64,000 nucleotides of DNA from Ipomoea triloba (GCF_003576645.1 NC_044927.1:11759880-11823879); one strand, 5' to 3'; shown: positions 22,645-35,223, numbered from the stretch's first letter. The notes: generated by a model from the letters alone, not told the origin. A program made the numbers and translations.

Positions 22645-23148
22645 ATGTTGATATCAGAGTAGTTTGAAACCTTTGGGAGCCTAGGTTGTGATAGTGCCTA
22701 GGTTGGAATTGTAGCCGTTAATAATATTTTGGTAAAAAAGAGCTTAAGAATATGACTAGTACTTAAGTTTGAACTTCGCGGCGAGGTTGTGAGTTTAATT
22801 TATTTTTCCTTAATTGATTATTTCCTTTATGTATAAATTGCTATATGTTAATCAACTGTGGCTGTTGCACAGGTACGTGTTTAAATTGTTTGAAATTTTG
22901 GTAGACTAGAAGTAAGTTGATTTGTATATCTGTTTATGTGCTTTATATGTTTATTTCATTCAGGTATTAGTTCAAGTTACGGGGACGTAACTTTTCTAGT
23001 GGCACCCGGTTACACCCCACATGGGAGGATAGGTTATAACACCTCATTTGTAGGCTTGGTAGCCTAGAGTTGAAGAATTTGATTTTTGGACCTTAGTTTT
23101 AAGATATGACTGCTTCGGGGACAAAGCTTTCTTTTAAGGGGGATAGAT
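22645..23148 (+). mobile_element. internal remnant of a family X gypsy element (no coding)
   Basis: About 500 bp lie between the PBS-like site and a polypurine tract (CTTTTAAGGGGGATAGA, about 23131-23147). Gag-pol has been deleted or never existed. GGGGACGTAAC at 22980 and GGGGACAAAGC at 23117 resemble the 3'-UTR 'GGGGACGAAAC' word of Tekay-type elements. Confidence 0.6.
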
Positions 23149-23336
23149 TGTGACACTTGAGATTTTCGGTTTCCAATATTACCTATTTGAATTTCCAAAG
23201 CTATCCCTATTCTTCCTCAATGTTCATTTAATCTCTAAACCATATTGATTGGACTCTATTTCTATGTTCAATTTCATTTGAACCATGAGATATATTCATT
23301 TGGACTACCAAATCCTTATACTAATTAGTATATTTT

Positions 23337-23381
<45 letters not shown>

Positions 23382-23740
23382 ATACGTGTATGTATGTATG
23401 GTGTAGCGTACACACACACACACACACACACGATCATTAACACCTAATAATTTAGATTGGGGGTTACAAAGTTTTGATTTGGGAATTTCAAAAATCAAGG
23501 GATGATTACTTATTTATCTTTCCTTGAAATCGGGGTTGATTTAGTCTCCCCCTTTAGTCTCCCTACCCGACATTCTCATCAAAAAGAAGAAGGAAGAAAA
23601 TTTTGTTCTTCATCTTTTCCTTCTTCAATTCGTTCCTCCATAAAAAATTAAAAAAAAAATTTCTTTCGACATTTTATTCAAGGAATTGGAACCTTGTCCT
23701 CTCAAGTAAGTTAGTTATTATTATTATTCTTAATATATAT
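23149..23740 (+). mobile_element. family X gypsy 3' LTR, truncated
   Basis: It starts TGTGACACTTGAGATTTTCGG right after the PPT and aligns with the minus-strand solo LTR start at 9557. It carries (TA)n (about 23340-23378) and (CA)n (about 23409-23431) tracts and is broken near 23740 by the Helitron-like sequence. Confidence 0.7.
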
Positions 23741-23743
23741 ATA

Positions 23744-25469
23744 CTAGTATTTTTGTCCGTGTGTTGCACGGAATGGATTTGTTATAATATTTTAAAAAAT
23801 TTAGATCGATATACAATTATATAAATTATAACATCGAATATTATATAGCGCCATTGATGAAATTGGTTGGATCGATTATGTGTTATGATATTTTCCTTGC
23901 TTGAATTAGAGCAAATAATTGTCCAATTGCCCGTGTGATGCACGGATAAATTTTTTTATTATATATTTAGATAATAAAAATAAAGATGAAATTATAAAAA
24001 ATTCTAATATTGAACGTGTACATTTATTTGATTATAATATTAGTGCAAAAGTATTACTCAATTAATTGAATAATATATGACTAGTTTGTGTACAATTATC
24101 TTAAAAATATTGATATGTAATACGTAGTATGACTTAAGTAATTATATTATTAGTAAAATAAATATGGAAAAAATGAGAAATAATTTAATTATAATTATTA
24201 TAAAAATAAACTCAACGACCAATGTTTAGCTTAATTACCATAATAATTATTAGACAAATATTATTAGTCAATTACACTAATATATGTGGAATTATACTTT
24301 TAAACCTTAAGTTTATTCATTTTCACCATATCACATTTATTTTTTTTCCTCCTACATATTTGAATGAATTAATTGTAATTGTTATAAAAAATCTATCAAT
24401 CCATATTTAATTAATTTTTTTAAAGTTTAAATAATTTAAAGTTTTCTAAAGGAAAGTGTAATTAATTTTTTAGAAGCTTTAAAATAATTAATAAATTATT
24501 TTTTCTTATAAAATTACGTAGAATTTTCAAGTAATTTTTTTTGTTTAATACACAGAATTTGATTCTCTATTATTCTAACAATTATTATGATTTAATTATC
24601 CTAAGAATTTGGTAAAATTTTGTTACCAATTAAACTTTATTAATTTTTTTACCAATTAATTAATAATATTAGTTTGTGCGGAGAAGGAGGCTTTTACATT
24701 TATTAATAGTATTGATACGTGAATAAAGAAACAATATTACCGATTAATAGGTTAGTTAATTTCAATTTTACATTTTCTTACAAAATAAGCTTTATTAATT
24801 ATTTGACCAATATAATATTTAATTAATTGATCACAAAAATTTGGGCGGGAAAATTGAAATACGATGATTTTACTTTTATATATAAATATAGATATAGATA
24901 TAGGTTAGGATCTTTTAATATTTTCAATCAATTAGTAATATCAGTTTTTCTTTTCCATTTTATCTTTACTATTGTTTGGACGAAAATTTCAAAAAAGATG
25001 ATTTTATTTTTATTAATAGTAGTATAGATATAGAAGTATATATAATTATTCGAATTTTTATTATTGGTGTAAAAATAATTAACAAATTCCTTTTTCTTAT
25101 AAAATTACGCAGAAGTTTTAAGGAATTTTCTTATTTAATACGCAGAATTTGTTTACATTATTCTCACAATTATTATGGTTTAATTATTCTAAGAATTTGG
25201 TAAATAAAATTTTGTTACCAATTAAACTTTATTAATTTTTTACCATTTAATTAATAATATTAGTTTGTGCGGAGAAGTTGAAGGAGAGGATTTTACTTTT
25301 ATTAATAGTATTGAAATGTGAATATAGAAACAATACCAATTAATAGATATTAGTTAATTTTAATTTTACATTTTCTTACCAAATCAGCTTTATTAATTAT
25401 TTGACCAATATAATATTTAATTAATTGACTACAAAATCAGCTTTCTTACCAAGTCAGCTTTCTTACCAA
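23744..25469 (-). mobile_element. AT-rich Helitron-like segment with internal direct repeat
   Basis: On the minus strand its left edge reads CCGTGCAACACACGG, about 9 nt, then CTAGT. A short GC hairpin followed by CTRR-T is the known 3' signature of plant Helitrons. A second hairpin word (CCCGTGTGATGCACGG) is at about 23929. The body is gene-free and AT-rich. Bases 24481-24838 and 25072-25436 are diverged direct copies about 360 bp long. No Rep/helicase ORF is visible, so it would be non-autonomous. The 5' TC end was not identified. Confidence 0.45.
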
Positions 25470-26488
25470 GTCTGGAAACGATCAGGTGTGGGTTATTGTC
25501 GATCGACTAACTAAGACAGCGAGGTTCATTCCAATGAACAAGACATGGTCCATGGAAAGGTTGGCAAGAGCCTATATTAAACACGTGGTTAAATATCACG
25601 GAGTAGCGCAAGATATCGTTTCAGACCGAGATTCACGATTTCTATCACGTTTCTGGGAAGCGTTGCAGATGATGATGGGCACTCAGCTCAAATTAAGTAC
25701 AGCTTTTCACCCTGCCACTGATGGCCAAACGGAGCGAACGATACAGACATTGGAAGATATGCTCAGAGGTTGTGTGCTTGATTTCCAAGGTTCATGGGAT
25801 GAGCAGTTGGATTTAATAGAATTTTCCTATAACAACAACTATCATGCAAGTATAGGAATGGCTCCTTACGAAGCGTTGTATGGGCGAAAATGTCGAAGTC
25901 CTCTATGTTGGAGTGACAAGAGCGACGTTGTTATACTTGGACCTCAGTACCTACAAGAGACTACAGAGGCAATCAAGGTGATTCGAGAAAGGATGAAAAT
26001 TGCACAGGATCGTCAAAAGTCCTATGCCGATTTGAAACGACAATTCACCGAACATCAAGTTGGAGAGAAGGTGCTATTGAAAATCTCACCAACTAAAGGA
26101 GTCAAGAGATTTGGAAAGAAAGGAAAGTTGAGTCCTCGCTATATAGGACCCTATGAAATCTGGGAAAGGATAGGAAATTTAGCCTACCGACTGGCCCTAC
26201 CAATTGAGCTTGACCGGGTGCATAATGTATTTCATGTTTCTCAACTTAAGCGGTATGTACCTGATGCATCCCATGTATTGGAACCTGAGGAATTGGAGAT
26301 GGATGATTCGTTGGAATACGAAGAAAGGCCAATTCGAATCTTAGACTCTAAGACCCGAGATACAAGAAGGAAATCAGTTAAAATGGTCAAAGTCCAATGG
26401 TCGAATCATAGCTCGGAGGAAGCCACATGGGAGTTGGAAAGCGTTATGATGGAACGTTATCCAGAGTTATTCGGCTCAGGTGTGTAGG
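25470..26488 (+). pseudogene. pol: chromovirus (Tekay-like) integrase and chromodomain, 5'-truncated pol
   Basis: The open frame (annotated from ATG 25486, homology from about 25470) runs 333 codons without a stop. It begins abruptly within the integrase core: VWVIVDRLTKTARF gives the first catalytic Asp, VSDRDSRFLSRFW the second, and DGQTERTIQTLEDML the Glu. Downstream comes YHASIGMAPYEALYGRKCRSP, then the GPYEIWERIGNLAYRLALP core and HNVFHVSQLKRYVPD. A chromodomain-like C-terminus (VQWSNHSSEEATWELESVM) suggests insertion targeting to heterochromatin. Gag, protease, RT and RNase H are missing, so it is a fragment although the frame is intact. Confidence 0.9.
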
Positions 26489-26646
26489 ATCGATTTACTT
26501 ACTATATGCTTAAATAAATTTGTGTACTAAGATTAGGCATACTAAGATTTTATTATGTGTAAGCGAAGGTAAGCAGTAATCTATTTGAGACCGTGGAGTA
26601 TAAGAAGGAAGTTTCGGGGACGAAACTCTTTTTAAGGAGGGTAGAC
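26489..26646 (+). promoter_or_regulatory. chromovirus 3' UTR and polypurine tract
   Basis: GGGGACGAAACTCTTTTTAAGG leads into a polypurine tract (AAGGAGGGTAGA, about 26634-26645) directly before the LTR start at 26647. Confidence 0.75.
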
Positions 26647-29103
26647 TGTAACCCCTCGTCTATTTCGATAAGTTTGAGGTTCAGAAAATATGTCTTTAAG
26701 CTATGACATTCATAAGATAAGTGACCGATGCTTCAAAATAATTTTTTAAGGAAGTATAGTTGTTAAGTTGCGATCGTTCGTGCCGGTCACGAACCGTAAA
26801 ATTTTAGGAGCTGGTATTCGGACCCGATTATCCTAGGAAATGGATTATTAGACACCGTATTATTATTCTTGAACTTCCTATTCAATTAAATCAGCCCATA
26901 GCAGCGAAAATTTATTTTGATCGTACATCGCTAAAATTTCGCGGTGTACCGAACCTAGCCCAATTTTGAGGGTTAGTCTGGAATAAATTTTTGGTTTCGA
27001 GAATTATTCTATCCAGATTATTTTCTACCGAAACTTTATCTGTTTGGACCCCAACTGATAAGTTTAAAAATACACCATTATTTTATTCTATTTTAATTCT
27101 TCCATGCAAACATTCCCCTCAAAGTACTAAGTGTCTAAAACATGTTTATTCCCCTTGTCCTTTTGGTCTTGCCTTGGCCGAAATACCAAGAGAGGGAGAG
27201 AGTGTGAGCTTTCATCTTCTTCATCCTCTTCTTCCTCACTTCAAGCTTCCATAGCCAATCTCCACACAAGTCTTCAACTATTCGGTAAGTTTGCGGTTTT
27301 ATTCGGTTAAAAAGTCTTGATTTCTTCCCTAGAACTTGATTGTAGGTAAAGATTTCTTAAATATGTTGTTATGGTGGTGTATTCTACCTAGGGTTTTTTC
27401 GGTGAAACTTGGGGATAAAGGTTCAAGACTATTTTTACGGTGATATTACACACTTGTGAGGTAAGGAATTCCCTTAAGTTGGAATTAGTCACTTGAATTT
27501 GGATAATTGATTTTAGTTGAAATATGGTGTTTTTGGAGCTTTGGGAATATTTTCGTATACAAGTTCATAGCTTGGATATGCTTGTATATGTTGTATTTAT
27601 GTCTATATAAGCTTATACTTGTGGAAATAGAGAAAGGAAATCAGGACAGATTTCTGTCAGTAACTTCCGTGAATTTCTGGGAAAAATCGGTAAATTATTT
27701 TGGTCCAATTTTTTTTATACATGTAGTTCTATAAGTGTAGAAGCCGCATATAAACTTTCATAATTTTTGGAGTAGTATAAGTATGATTTTCGGAATTTTT
27801 CCCAAAACTGGTCCAGAGAAGGAAAAATGCTGGACAGCACACTGCCAAGGGCAAAAATGGAATTTTCTGTGTAAATTCGTGAACCTAGGTGACCAAAACT
27901 TTTTATGAACATCAAGTACTATGAGTTAGGGTTCTACCATAAACATTTCAAGTGAAAAAGAGTTCGGGAACTATTTTTACCGGCTCAATCTTTCGGACTG
28001 CGCAAAACTGTAATTTCTGGACAGAAACTGTCAAAATCAATTTTGACAAAAATATTTTTTTTGTAACAAAACTAGTGACGAAATTTTGGGATGTCACGAC
28101 CATATTTGGATGAAATAAATTATTTTGAAAATACTATTTGATTCCAGGAAAGAAAAAGAAAAATGTTTTCAAACCCTTAGTTTCTGGAATAAGGTGGGGA
28201 CCTTCGGGAAGGCTTAAACGCCACGGCCCGGGGTTGGAAGAAGGTTTGACCTATGTGAGGGCTGGAGTGCCATGACCCTAGGTTGGGATAAGGAGACCGA
28301 CGGGAAGGCAGGGAAATGCCACTGCCCAAGGTTTGAGAAGGAGAATTGAGAAATGTTCAAAGTGCTTACTCAGGGGAAACTAAGTGGAAAATTTTTGAGT
28401 ATGAAAATTATTGTTATTCTGGGCTGCGGTTCAGATTATTATAGAGCTGCGGTTCTATATGCAGTATGAAAATTGTTGTTACTCTGAGCTGCGGTTCAGA
28501 TTATTATAAATATTAGAGCTGCGGTTCTATTTGCAAATGATGAAATTCCTGGAAATGTGAAATTTTGCAAACTTGTCTGAAAAGGGCATGAAAATTATTT
28601 TGAGTGGCAAGTTATGACTTCATTCTTATTTGAGAAAAGCTTTATATGATTTAACGTTTATACGCTATTATACTATCTATAAATCGTTTCGTTACAGGCA
28701 GATTTTCAAATCACGGTAAAACTTTATAAAGCTTTTAGATTATCTATGTTTTCAAACCTTTGTCTACTTTTAAGTGACAAATGGATTTCCTTACTTAGCC
28801 GTCGCGCTAACTGCACTTCAATGTGTTTCTTATCAGTTGCAGTTTAGTGTGGGACCTTGTAGCCGATGAGCTCGGGATAGAAGGGAAGTACAGGTTGAGG
28901 TCTACTCTTTGATGTAGACAGGGATTGTTATTAATGTTGTAAGTTTAGCCTGTGCACTTAGAGTGGAGTTTGTCAAAGAGGTGATAGAATTCACTCTAGG
29001 TGTGGCGGTATCACCCGGTTTTCTGTTGATATGATGTAAGCTTCCGCAATGTATTATTAGGGATTTCGTAATAAATGTAAGAGTTGAAAATTGGGGTGTT
29101 ACA
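26647..29103 (+). mobile_element. 3' LTR of the chromovirus (family Y), 2,457 bp
   Basis: It begins TGTAACCCCTCGTCTATTTCG and ends TTGGGGTGTTACA. About 28187-28340 carries repeated GGGAAGGC...GCCA(C/T)GGCCC hairpin-like units, and about 28420-28520 has two or more copies of GAGCTGCGGTTC. A leader-like segment with GGTAAGTTTGCGG (about 27283) resembles a 5' splice site. The 5' LTR of this element is not in the window. Confidence 0.85.
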
Positions 29104-29677
29104 GGTGTATTCTTTTTCTTGTGTTTTGATGATGATGATGGTGATAGAAGAAAAGCCTTAATCACCTTGAAGGATTAAGAGGAATTTGGAAAAAAATTTT
29201 ACCAAGTGGTTTGTTTTTCCTACTTGCAACACTAATGTTTCTTGTAGAGATTATGAAATTTTAAAAATATGTTTGGTGGTATAAATTGGTATATGAATAT
29301 CATGCTTGTGATGATCAAGTAATACTTTTTTTAAGAAATTATATTCCCATTCAGGATTATTTTAGCCAAATAAATTCTTGTTTTCTATATAGGTAATTTT
29401 AGTATAAGTGTATGAAATAAGATATATAATTTCTTGTATTCATACGTATATCCATATCATGTTGCTTGTGTGTGTATATATTTATGTAAATATACGTATA
29501 TAGACTATATATGTATGAGTTGGATGATTTAATATGTAATATGTTTATATATATAATTTTAGGCTGTACGTATGTATGTATATAAATTATATATATATTA
29601 AAATCCCTATATTTATATATATGAGTGTATTATATTAGTAAATATATATAATTATGTATTGTACGTACTGTATATAT

Positions 29678-29768
<91 letters not shown>

Positions 29769-30098
29769 TTCATTTTTTTATATATATTGCATGTATTATA
29801 GGTATATGTTTTACCCTATGAAATTAATTGGACTTATATGTAAGTATGGTATATTGGTATTTATGTACTTAGTACCGTGTAATATTCAAATTTTATTTTA
29901 TTTTATTAAATTGCTGTATGTGACCATGTATGTATAATAAGATGTATTAGTAGTATTGTATAAGTTATGTATGTGTAAAATCGTACGTGTAAATATATTC
30001 ATTCTTTTAAAGTTAATTAATTATATTTTTATACATATGTGTGTCGTATGGAGTATGGATTTATATATGCATATTTTTAATTAAATTATAGATATTTA
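29104..30098. other. AT-rich gene-free stretch
   Basis: No gene is evident. It contains a GATGATGATGATGGTGATAG word and a long (TA)n tract at 29682-29764. Frames through the tract are not genes. Confidence 0.6.
29682..29764. repeat. (TA)n microsatellite, about 82 bp
   Basis: Pure TA dinucleotides; the longest microsatellite in the window. Confidence 0.95.
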
Positions 30099-30226
30099 CT
30101 AGAATTAGTGTTTTACCCGTGCGGTGCATGGAAAAATTTTTGTTATTATGAATTTAAATAAAAATTTTAATAATATAAATATATTAAAATGTACAATATA
30201 ATAATATAGTTGAATTTTCATATATT

Positions 30227-30441
30227 TGGTCAAGTATCTATTATCATAGCATACAAAATTAAAATTTTTTATGATTAATATAATCTCTAATCATGTACAT
30301 ATTTATATAAATTTATAGAGAAAAATTTACATANTGGTCAAGTATCTATTATCATAGCATACAAAATTAAAATTTTTTATGATTAATATAATCTCTAATC
30401 ATGTACATATTTATATAAATTTATAGAGAAAAATTTACATA
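30227..30441. repeat. 107-bp duplication flanking a single N
   Basis: Bases 30227-30333 recur at 30335-30441 with no difference I can see, separated only by N at 30334. As at 975 and 2101, the repeated sequence at an N suggests unmerged overlapping contig ends. Confidence 0.85.
30334..30334. other. single-N assembly join
   Basis: The N lies exactly between the two copies of the 107-bp repeat. Confidence 0.75.
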
Positions 30442-31317
30442 ATTAAATTGAATTATTCCTAATCGTATTTCATATATATTATAATTCTAACAATATGAAT
30501 AATAACTAAGAAAATTATACTTAGAAATTAAAAAAATATAAATTATAAATTTTATATATATGATTTTAAACTCTAATTAGACGCATTTTCTTATATGATT
30601 GTGTAATACAGGGTATATACAACTAATATTTATTAATATGTATATATGCAAATTCTATAATATAATTTCTGTAATTATAATTTATATTGATATATTATAA
30701 TTAAAATAATTAAATTTAGAAATTAAAAAATTAACATTTTAATTTTGTATGATTAATATATATTGCATAAGTATATGTATATATGTACTTTTAAAAATAT
30801 AAATATTTATGAATGCACATTTTGTTAATTTTATAATTTTATTTTTAATATTATTTTATATTTTGTTAATTATAATTAAGAAAATTACATTTACCAATTA
30901 AAAGAATTTAATTTTTAAATTTATATGGATTAATGTAGTCCCTAACGATATTAAATATTTAGACAAATTTTTAAATATTTTTGAATTTTTAATTAAGAGT
31001 ATGGGTTTAGATATATTTTAAAATAATTTTTTTATAAGTAACCATTGTAGTAATTAACGTGTATAATTACACCAGTAATCACAATTCTATAAAAAATGTG
31101 TATATATTTTCATATTGTACAAAATACTATAAATATAATATACATCTACATAAATGGATAAAAAGAGAAATGGATAATTTTTTTTATTATATAGATATTG
31201 ATAAATATTATATAATTTTTTTCCTTGCATTAAAAAACATTCTTATTTTAAAATTTTACATTGATATCTGAGTTTTGTGTCAAAATTTACTGTTGTGATA
31301 TTTTAAACTTTGAATAA

Positions 31318-31481
31318 CACTTGTGTAAGACAGTCTTACAAGTCTCAATCCATAAGACGGGTCGAATCTTTGATTAATGGATCAAATATTTGATTAATGA
31401 GTCGGATCTTTGACCTCATTAATTAAAGATACAACCCGTCTCACGGATTGAGTTCATGAGACGGTCACACATAAGTTTTTG
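31318..31481. mobile_element. MITE with ACTTGTGTAAGACAGTCTTAC ends
   Basis: The left end ACTTGTGTAAGACAGTCTTA and a following AATCCATAAGACGGGTCGAA are inverted at the right (ACCCGTCTCACGGATTGAG then GAGACGGTCACACATAAGT). The interior has ATTAATGAGTCGGATC-like repeats. No coding capacity. A half copy lies at about 31618-31672 (ACTTGTGTGAGACCATCTCA and AATCCGTGAGACGGGTCGGG), just before the ARF fragment. Confidence 0.7.
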
Positions 31482-31699
31482 CCTTAAACTTTTGTTTGTT
31501 ATCATAAACACTAATAGATGTCTGGAAACCATTTAGTTTTGTTTCTAAATATTTTCCAACCCATAAATGTAGCTAGCCCAATCAAAACATCTCTAGATCA
31601 TCATTTAAATAATGGCAAAAACTTGTGTGAGACCATCTCACGAGTCTCAATCCGTGAGACGGGTCGGGTTTTTAATAATATGGGTCAACTAGCGCGTAG

Positions 31700-31873
31700 T
31701 CCAGCAGCATTCCTTGCATTTGGAAGATCTTGTTTGCTAGCAAATACAAGCAACACAACATCACGGAGCTCATCGTCGTTCAACATCCTGTGCAATTCAT
31801 CTCTTGCCTCCACAATAAAATCGCTATCATTGCGCTATCAACAACAAAGATGAGACCTTGCATGTTCTGGAAA
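31700..31873 (-). pseudogene. ADP-ribosylation factor (ARF GTPase) exon fragment
   Basis: On the minus strand the fragment starts TATTTCCAG (31873-31865), giving YFQ, then reads [11 protein letters not shown] and, after a 2-bp insertion (GC), [38 protein letters not shown]. This is the middle of plant ARF1-type small GTPases, which recruit vesicle coats at the Golgi. The NKxD guanine-specificity motif is SKQD here (Asn to Ser). TATTTCCAG could itself be an intron end, with AT-rich sequence upstream. Only about 55 codons are present, so this is a captured or decayed gene fragment, not a working gene. A partial MITE abuts its 3' side. Confidence 0.8.
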
Positions 31874-33404
31874 TACCAAGATTAAAATAAAGAATGAATT
31901 AATAATTCAAATTAAAAAAAAACAATAATAAAATGACAAAGAATATCAAGTACCAAATAAAAGGAATCAATGGAGAACTAATATCCAACCCAAGGCATAA
32001 TATCATAATTGATTCGAAGAAATGATCATTGAAATAAAGTGTAAATCCTTTTATCCTACACCAAATTGGTTATGGTTATTAACAAGCTCTAACAACTTAT
32101 CTTTCATTACTTTGTCGATAATCAAAACAAGCTCTTTGATTACTTCCCTAGCTAATAAACAATCATAAACAAACTCTTAGGGTTTAAATTACTATCAGCA
32201 TTAAGAACTAGAAAGACTACCAATTCTAACCAATAGACTCACAAGCTCAGTTTATTTAAACTAGATTAGTTATCTCCATAACATATATTGAAAATCTTTT
32301 TTATAATCAACTATGTTATTTTACCACTAGGACTAACAAAAGATAATTAAATTAGATCTCACAATTCTAGAAGAACCAAAACTTCAAATATTCTTCGGTT
32401 GGAAAATAAACTTAACAGTTCATCATAATGAAATGTTTACAGAGAATATAAAATTGTTCTTTGAAAACTGATGATTCCCTACTGAAAAACCTACTGAAAA
32501 ATTCATCCCTATTTATACTAGTTCTGGCTCCCAAATCTACTAAAAATCGTCCTAATTTTTCTAACATTCACAAAATAACACAATTTCCTCAACCACTTAA
32601 AATTTGAACAATAAATAATATTTATTATCCTAAACACCAGAGAAAATTAACAAAGTGGGCTCCAAATACTCCAACATCTGCTTCAATTTGATTTCGTCCA
32701 TTCGTAACAGCAGTAGTTCGCAAACTTCAAATCGTTTTTCGCAATCTGTTGTCCGAATTGTAAGTTGCAGCTGGAAGCCATGGACGGAGCCTTCGCACGT
32801 TGATCTGCTGCAGTCTACGTACAAAGGTCATCAAAACAAAAGGAAAATAAAGGGCAATTTAAATGAGACTTGGGCTTGGGCTTCTGCACATATAAAACAA
32901 TTAAAAGAAAGAAAAGAATTAGCCCTCTTTAATTACACCTTTAAATAAGTCTAAAATAGTTATTAAGCCTATTTATTAATATAATTATTATATTAGTTCA
33001 AAACATAAAATAAAGTTTAAAATAAATATAATGTAAAATAAATAAAACTAATTTATTATTTTTCTTTTAAGTTGAATGAAGAATCAGGAAACTTTTAGTG
33101 TGGTGCCCCTCCAAACGTAAGAATAGTTTATTCCAAATTGAAATAACAAATTTCCAGAGTCTTCTTACTGCTTGATTGATTGATTGATGTGTGTTATTTA
33201 TGTGAACATAATTCTGCAACGTTATTTGAATCGAGGGAAGGAGAGAGACGAGAAACAACGATGACGACCTTGGCTTCCTCCCCCATCGACGAACAACACC
33301 GGTGAAGCAGCTTCAACTTCCGGTGCCTGGTTCCTCCAGCAGACTGGCGCAGGTCAGCAGCGGCATCCTCGCCTCTCCCTATCGTCTTCTTTGTGAAGCA
33401 GCAA
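31874..33404 (-). other. unassigned repeat-like sequence, possible LTR on minus strand
   Basis: No gene is supported. On the minus strand ACTAGTATAAATAGGGATG (about 32508-32526) looks like a TATA box, followed by a pyrimidine-rich leader-like region, so part may be a decayed LTR. About 32650-32830 (minus) keeps an open frame of ordinary composition that I do not recognise. About 33240-33400 is GC-richer, with no identifiable product. Confidence 0.3.
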
Positions 33405-33842
33405 TGTTAGGAATATAGAGGAATAATGCGGAAGCGAATAATAAAAAATTGAGAAATATAGAAGTTGAATAATAGGAAAAATGTATAAAATGACAAAATA
33501 AGAATATATACATATGTCTGTATATATATATATGCGTGTGTGTGTATAAATATATATGTGTGTGTGTATATATATATATATATATCTGTGTGTGTGTGTG
33601 TGTGTGTGTGTATAAGGATGAATTAAATTGAGGTGTGAGTACAAAGCAAAAACAATGCTATATTTATACTAAGTAAAAGGAGAGAGAAATGCGGCAAGGA
33701 GAGAGAAATGCGACAAGCAAATGGAATTTCAACAATTGCGGTGACGACGTGCAAGAAATGGGACCATTCTACATGCGATGTGACAAATGTGGAAGAAGCA
33801 ACTGCATGGAAGTGATTTGAGCCAAATATTATTTTCCTAACA
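33405..33842 (-). repeat. copia 3' LTR, 438 bp
   Basis: Minus-strand ends are TGTTAGGAAAATAATATTTGG (start, 33842) and TATATTCCTAACA (end, 33405). A polypurine tract AAGGTGGAGATT (minus) lies immediately upstream at about 33843-33855. Two tandem copies of GGAGAGAGAAATGCG-like sequence and (TG)n/(TA)n tracts (33520-33615) are inside. Confidence 0.8.
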
Positions 33843-33874
33843 ATCTCCACCTTGGATCAAATTCACTGTGAAAA

Positions 33875-35205
33875 TTAACAAGTTAAACAATCGACAAACC
33901 TCAAGCACTGGTTGAACTTAACAATAAAATGAACACGATGGATCACTATAAACCTCATGTGTCGCTGAAAGAACATAAGCAACCAAGTGGGTTTCATCAT
34001 CACTAGCATACCTAGCAGGTTTTTTAATTGTCCTCCTAGGCCGATCTTGAGCAATAGAGTGCTCTCGTTGTGGCTTGACGAGAGGTGCGACACTAGTAGA
34101 TGCATCATCTTTAGTATTACCATCAGTGGTAGTAATACTATCATTAGGCCTCAATTCAAACTCTTTCTCAACAGTACTCTGCGTATCACTTGTACTGGGA
34201 ACAACACAATCTTTTCGGAAAGAAAGTAGTGCATTTTCGTCAAAAGTGATATCTCGACTCAGAATGATTTTCTGAGAATCAAGAGACCATAGACGATAAC
34301 CTTTTGACTCAAAAGCATAACCAAGGAAAATGCATTTGACAGCTCAAGGGTTATGTTTACCCATACTGGAATGAGCATATGCAAGACATCCAAAAACTCT
34401 TTACACAGAGTAGTCAACAAGATTACCTGACAAAACTTCCTCTGGAATTTTGAAATCAAGGGATGAATGTGGAGATCTATTCACCAAATAGCACGCAGTA
34501 GAAATGACACCGGCCCAAAAATCACGTCGTTTCCATAACCCATCATTAGAGAGCATACAACGAGCTCTCTCTAACAGAATATCTATAGCTTCCCATAGAC
34601 TGGCTTTAGTCGTTCCCCATAAATCAGAATGTATATATTCCAATACATCTTTGGTGCGGTGTGTAGCAGTAGAGAAACTAACCCTCTTTTGTTTCCAAAA
34701 ACAGAATGCTCACAAAATTGTAATTTACCCATACCTGAATCACCGACCACGCCTTTCTTGCTCAGGATATGTATGCCTTTGTCACTCATATGCCCCAAAC
34801 GCATATGCCATAGTTGAGTGAGATCAGCACCAGAGATCAATGATGATACTGCAATTGAACCTGTCACAGTATTGCCTGTAACACATACAAGCTTCCAGAA
34901 CGAAAATCTTTCATGAGAACAAGAGAACCTTTTATAACCTTCAGAACTCCACCTTCATCTATGTACATGCACCCCAGAGATTCCACGATGCCCAAGGATA
35001 TCATATTGCGTTTCAAATCAAGAATATACTGAACATTGGTAGGAGTCCTGACAACGTTATCATGAGTTTCAATCTGAACACTTCCAATTCCACTAACCTT
35101 GCATTGGGTATCATTACCCATCAAAACAACTCCACCATCAACCGGTTCTAAAGAAACAAACCAGTCTTTGTGAGGACACATGTGGAATGTATAACCAGAG
35201 TCCAT
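33875..35205 (-). pseudogene. pol: copia protease, GAG-pre-integrase and partial integrase
   Basis: Protease starts near 35210 with WIMDSGYTFHM (active-site DSG). The GAG-pre-integrase finger follows (LWHMRLGHMSDKG then CEHSVFGNKRG, about 34830-34690). The integrase core begins with YIHSDLWGTTKASL, the first catalytic Asp, at about 34640. It then jumps to RARCMLSNDGLWKRRDFWAG and CYLVNRSPHSSLDFKIPEEV, so the central core with the second Asp is deleted. The C-terminal linker (RDITFDENALLSF, RPRRTIKKPARYASDDE) ends about 33875. Frames change near 34865 and 34640-34400, with a stop in the linker. It is non-functional. Confidence 0.85.
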
Positions 35206-35223
35206 AATCCACCCAATTTCACT

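Larger units (their letters stand above)
30099..31260 (-). mobile_element. second AT-rich Helitron-like segment
   Basis: At about 30100-30135 the minus strand reads CCATGCACCGCACGGG then a short tail ending in CTAGT, the same hairpin-plus-CTRR signature as at 23744. The rest is AT-rich with no ORF of note. Confidence 0.4.

Noticed and set aside
29659..29937. ORF of Ile-Tyr repeats
   Set aside because: Translation of a (TA)n tract; no other support.
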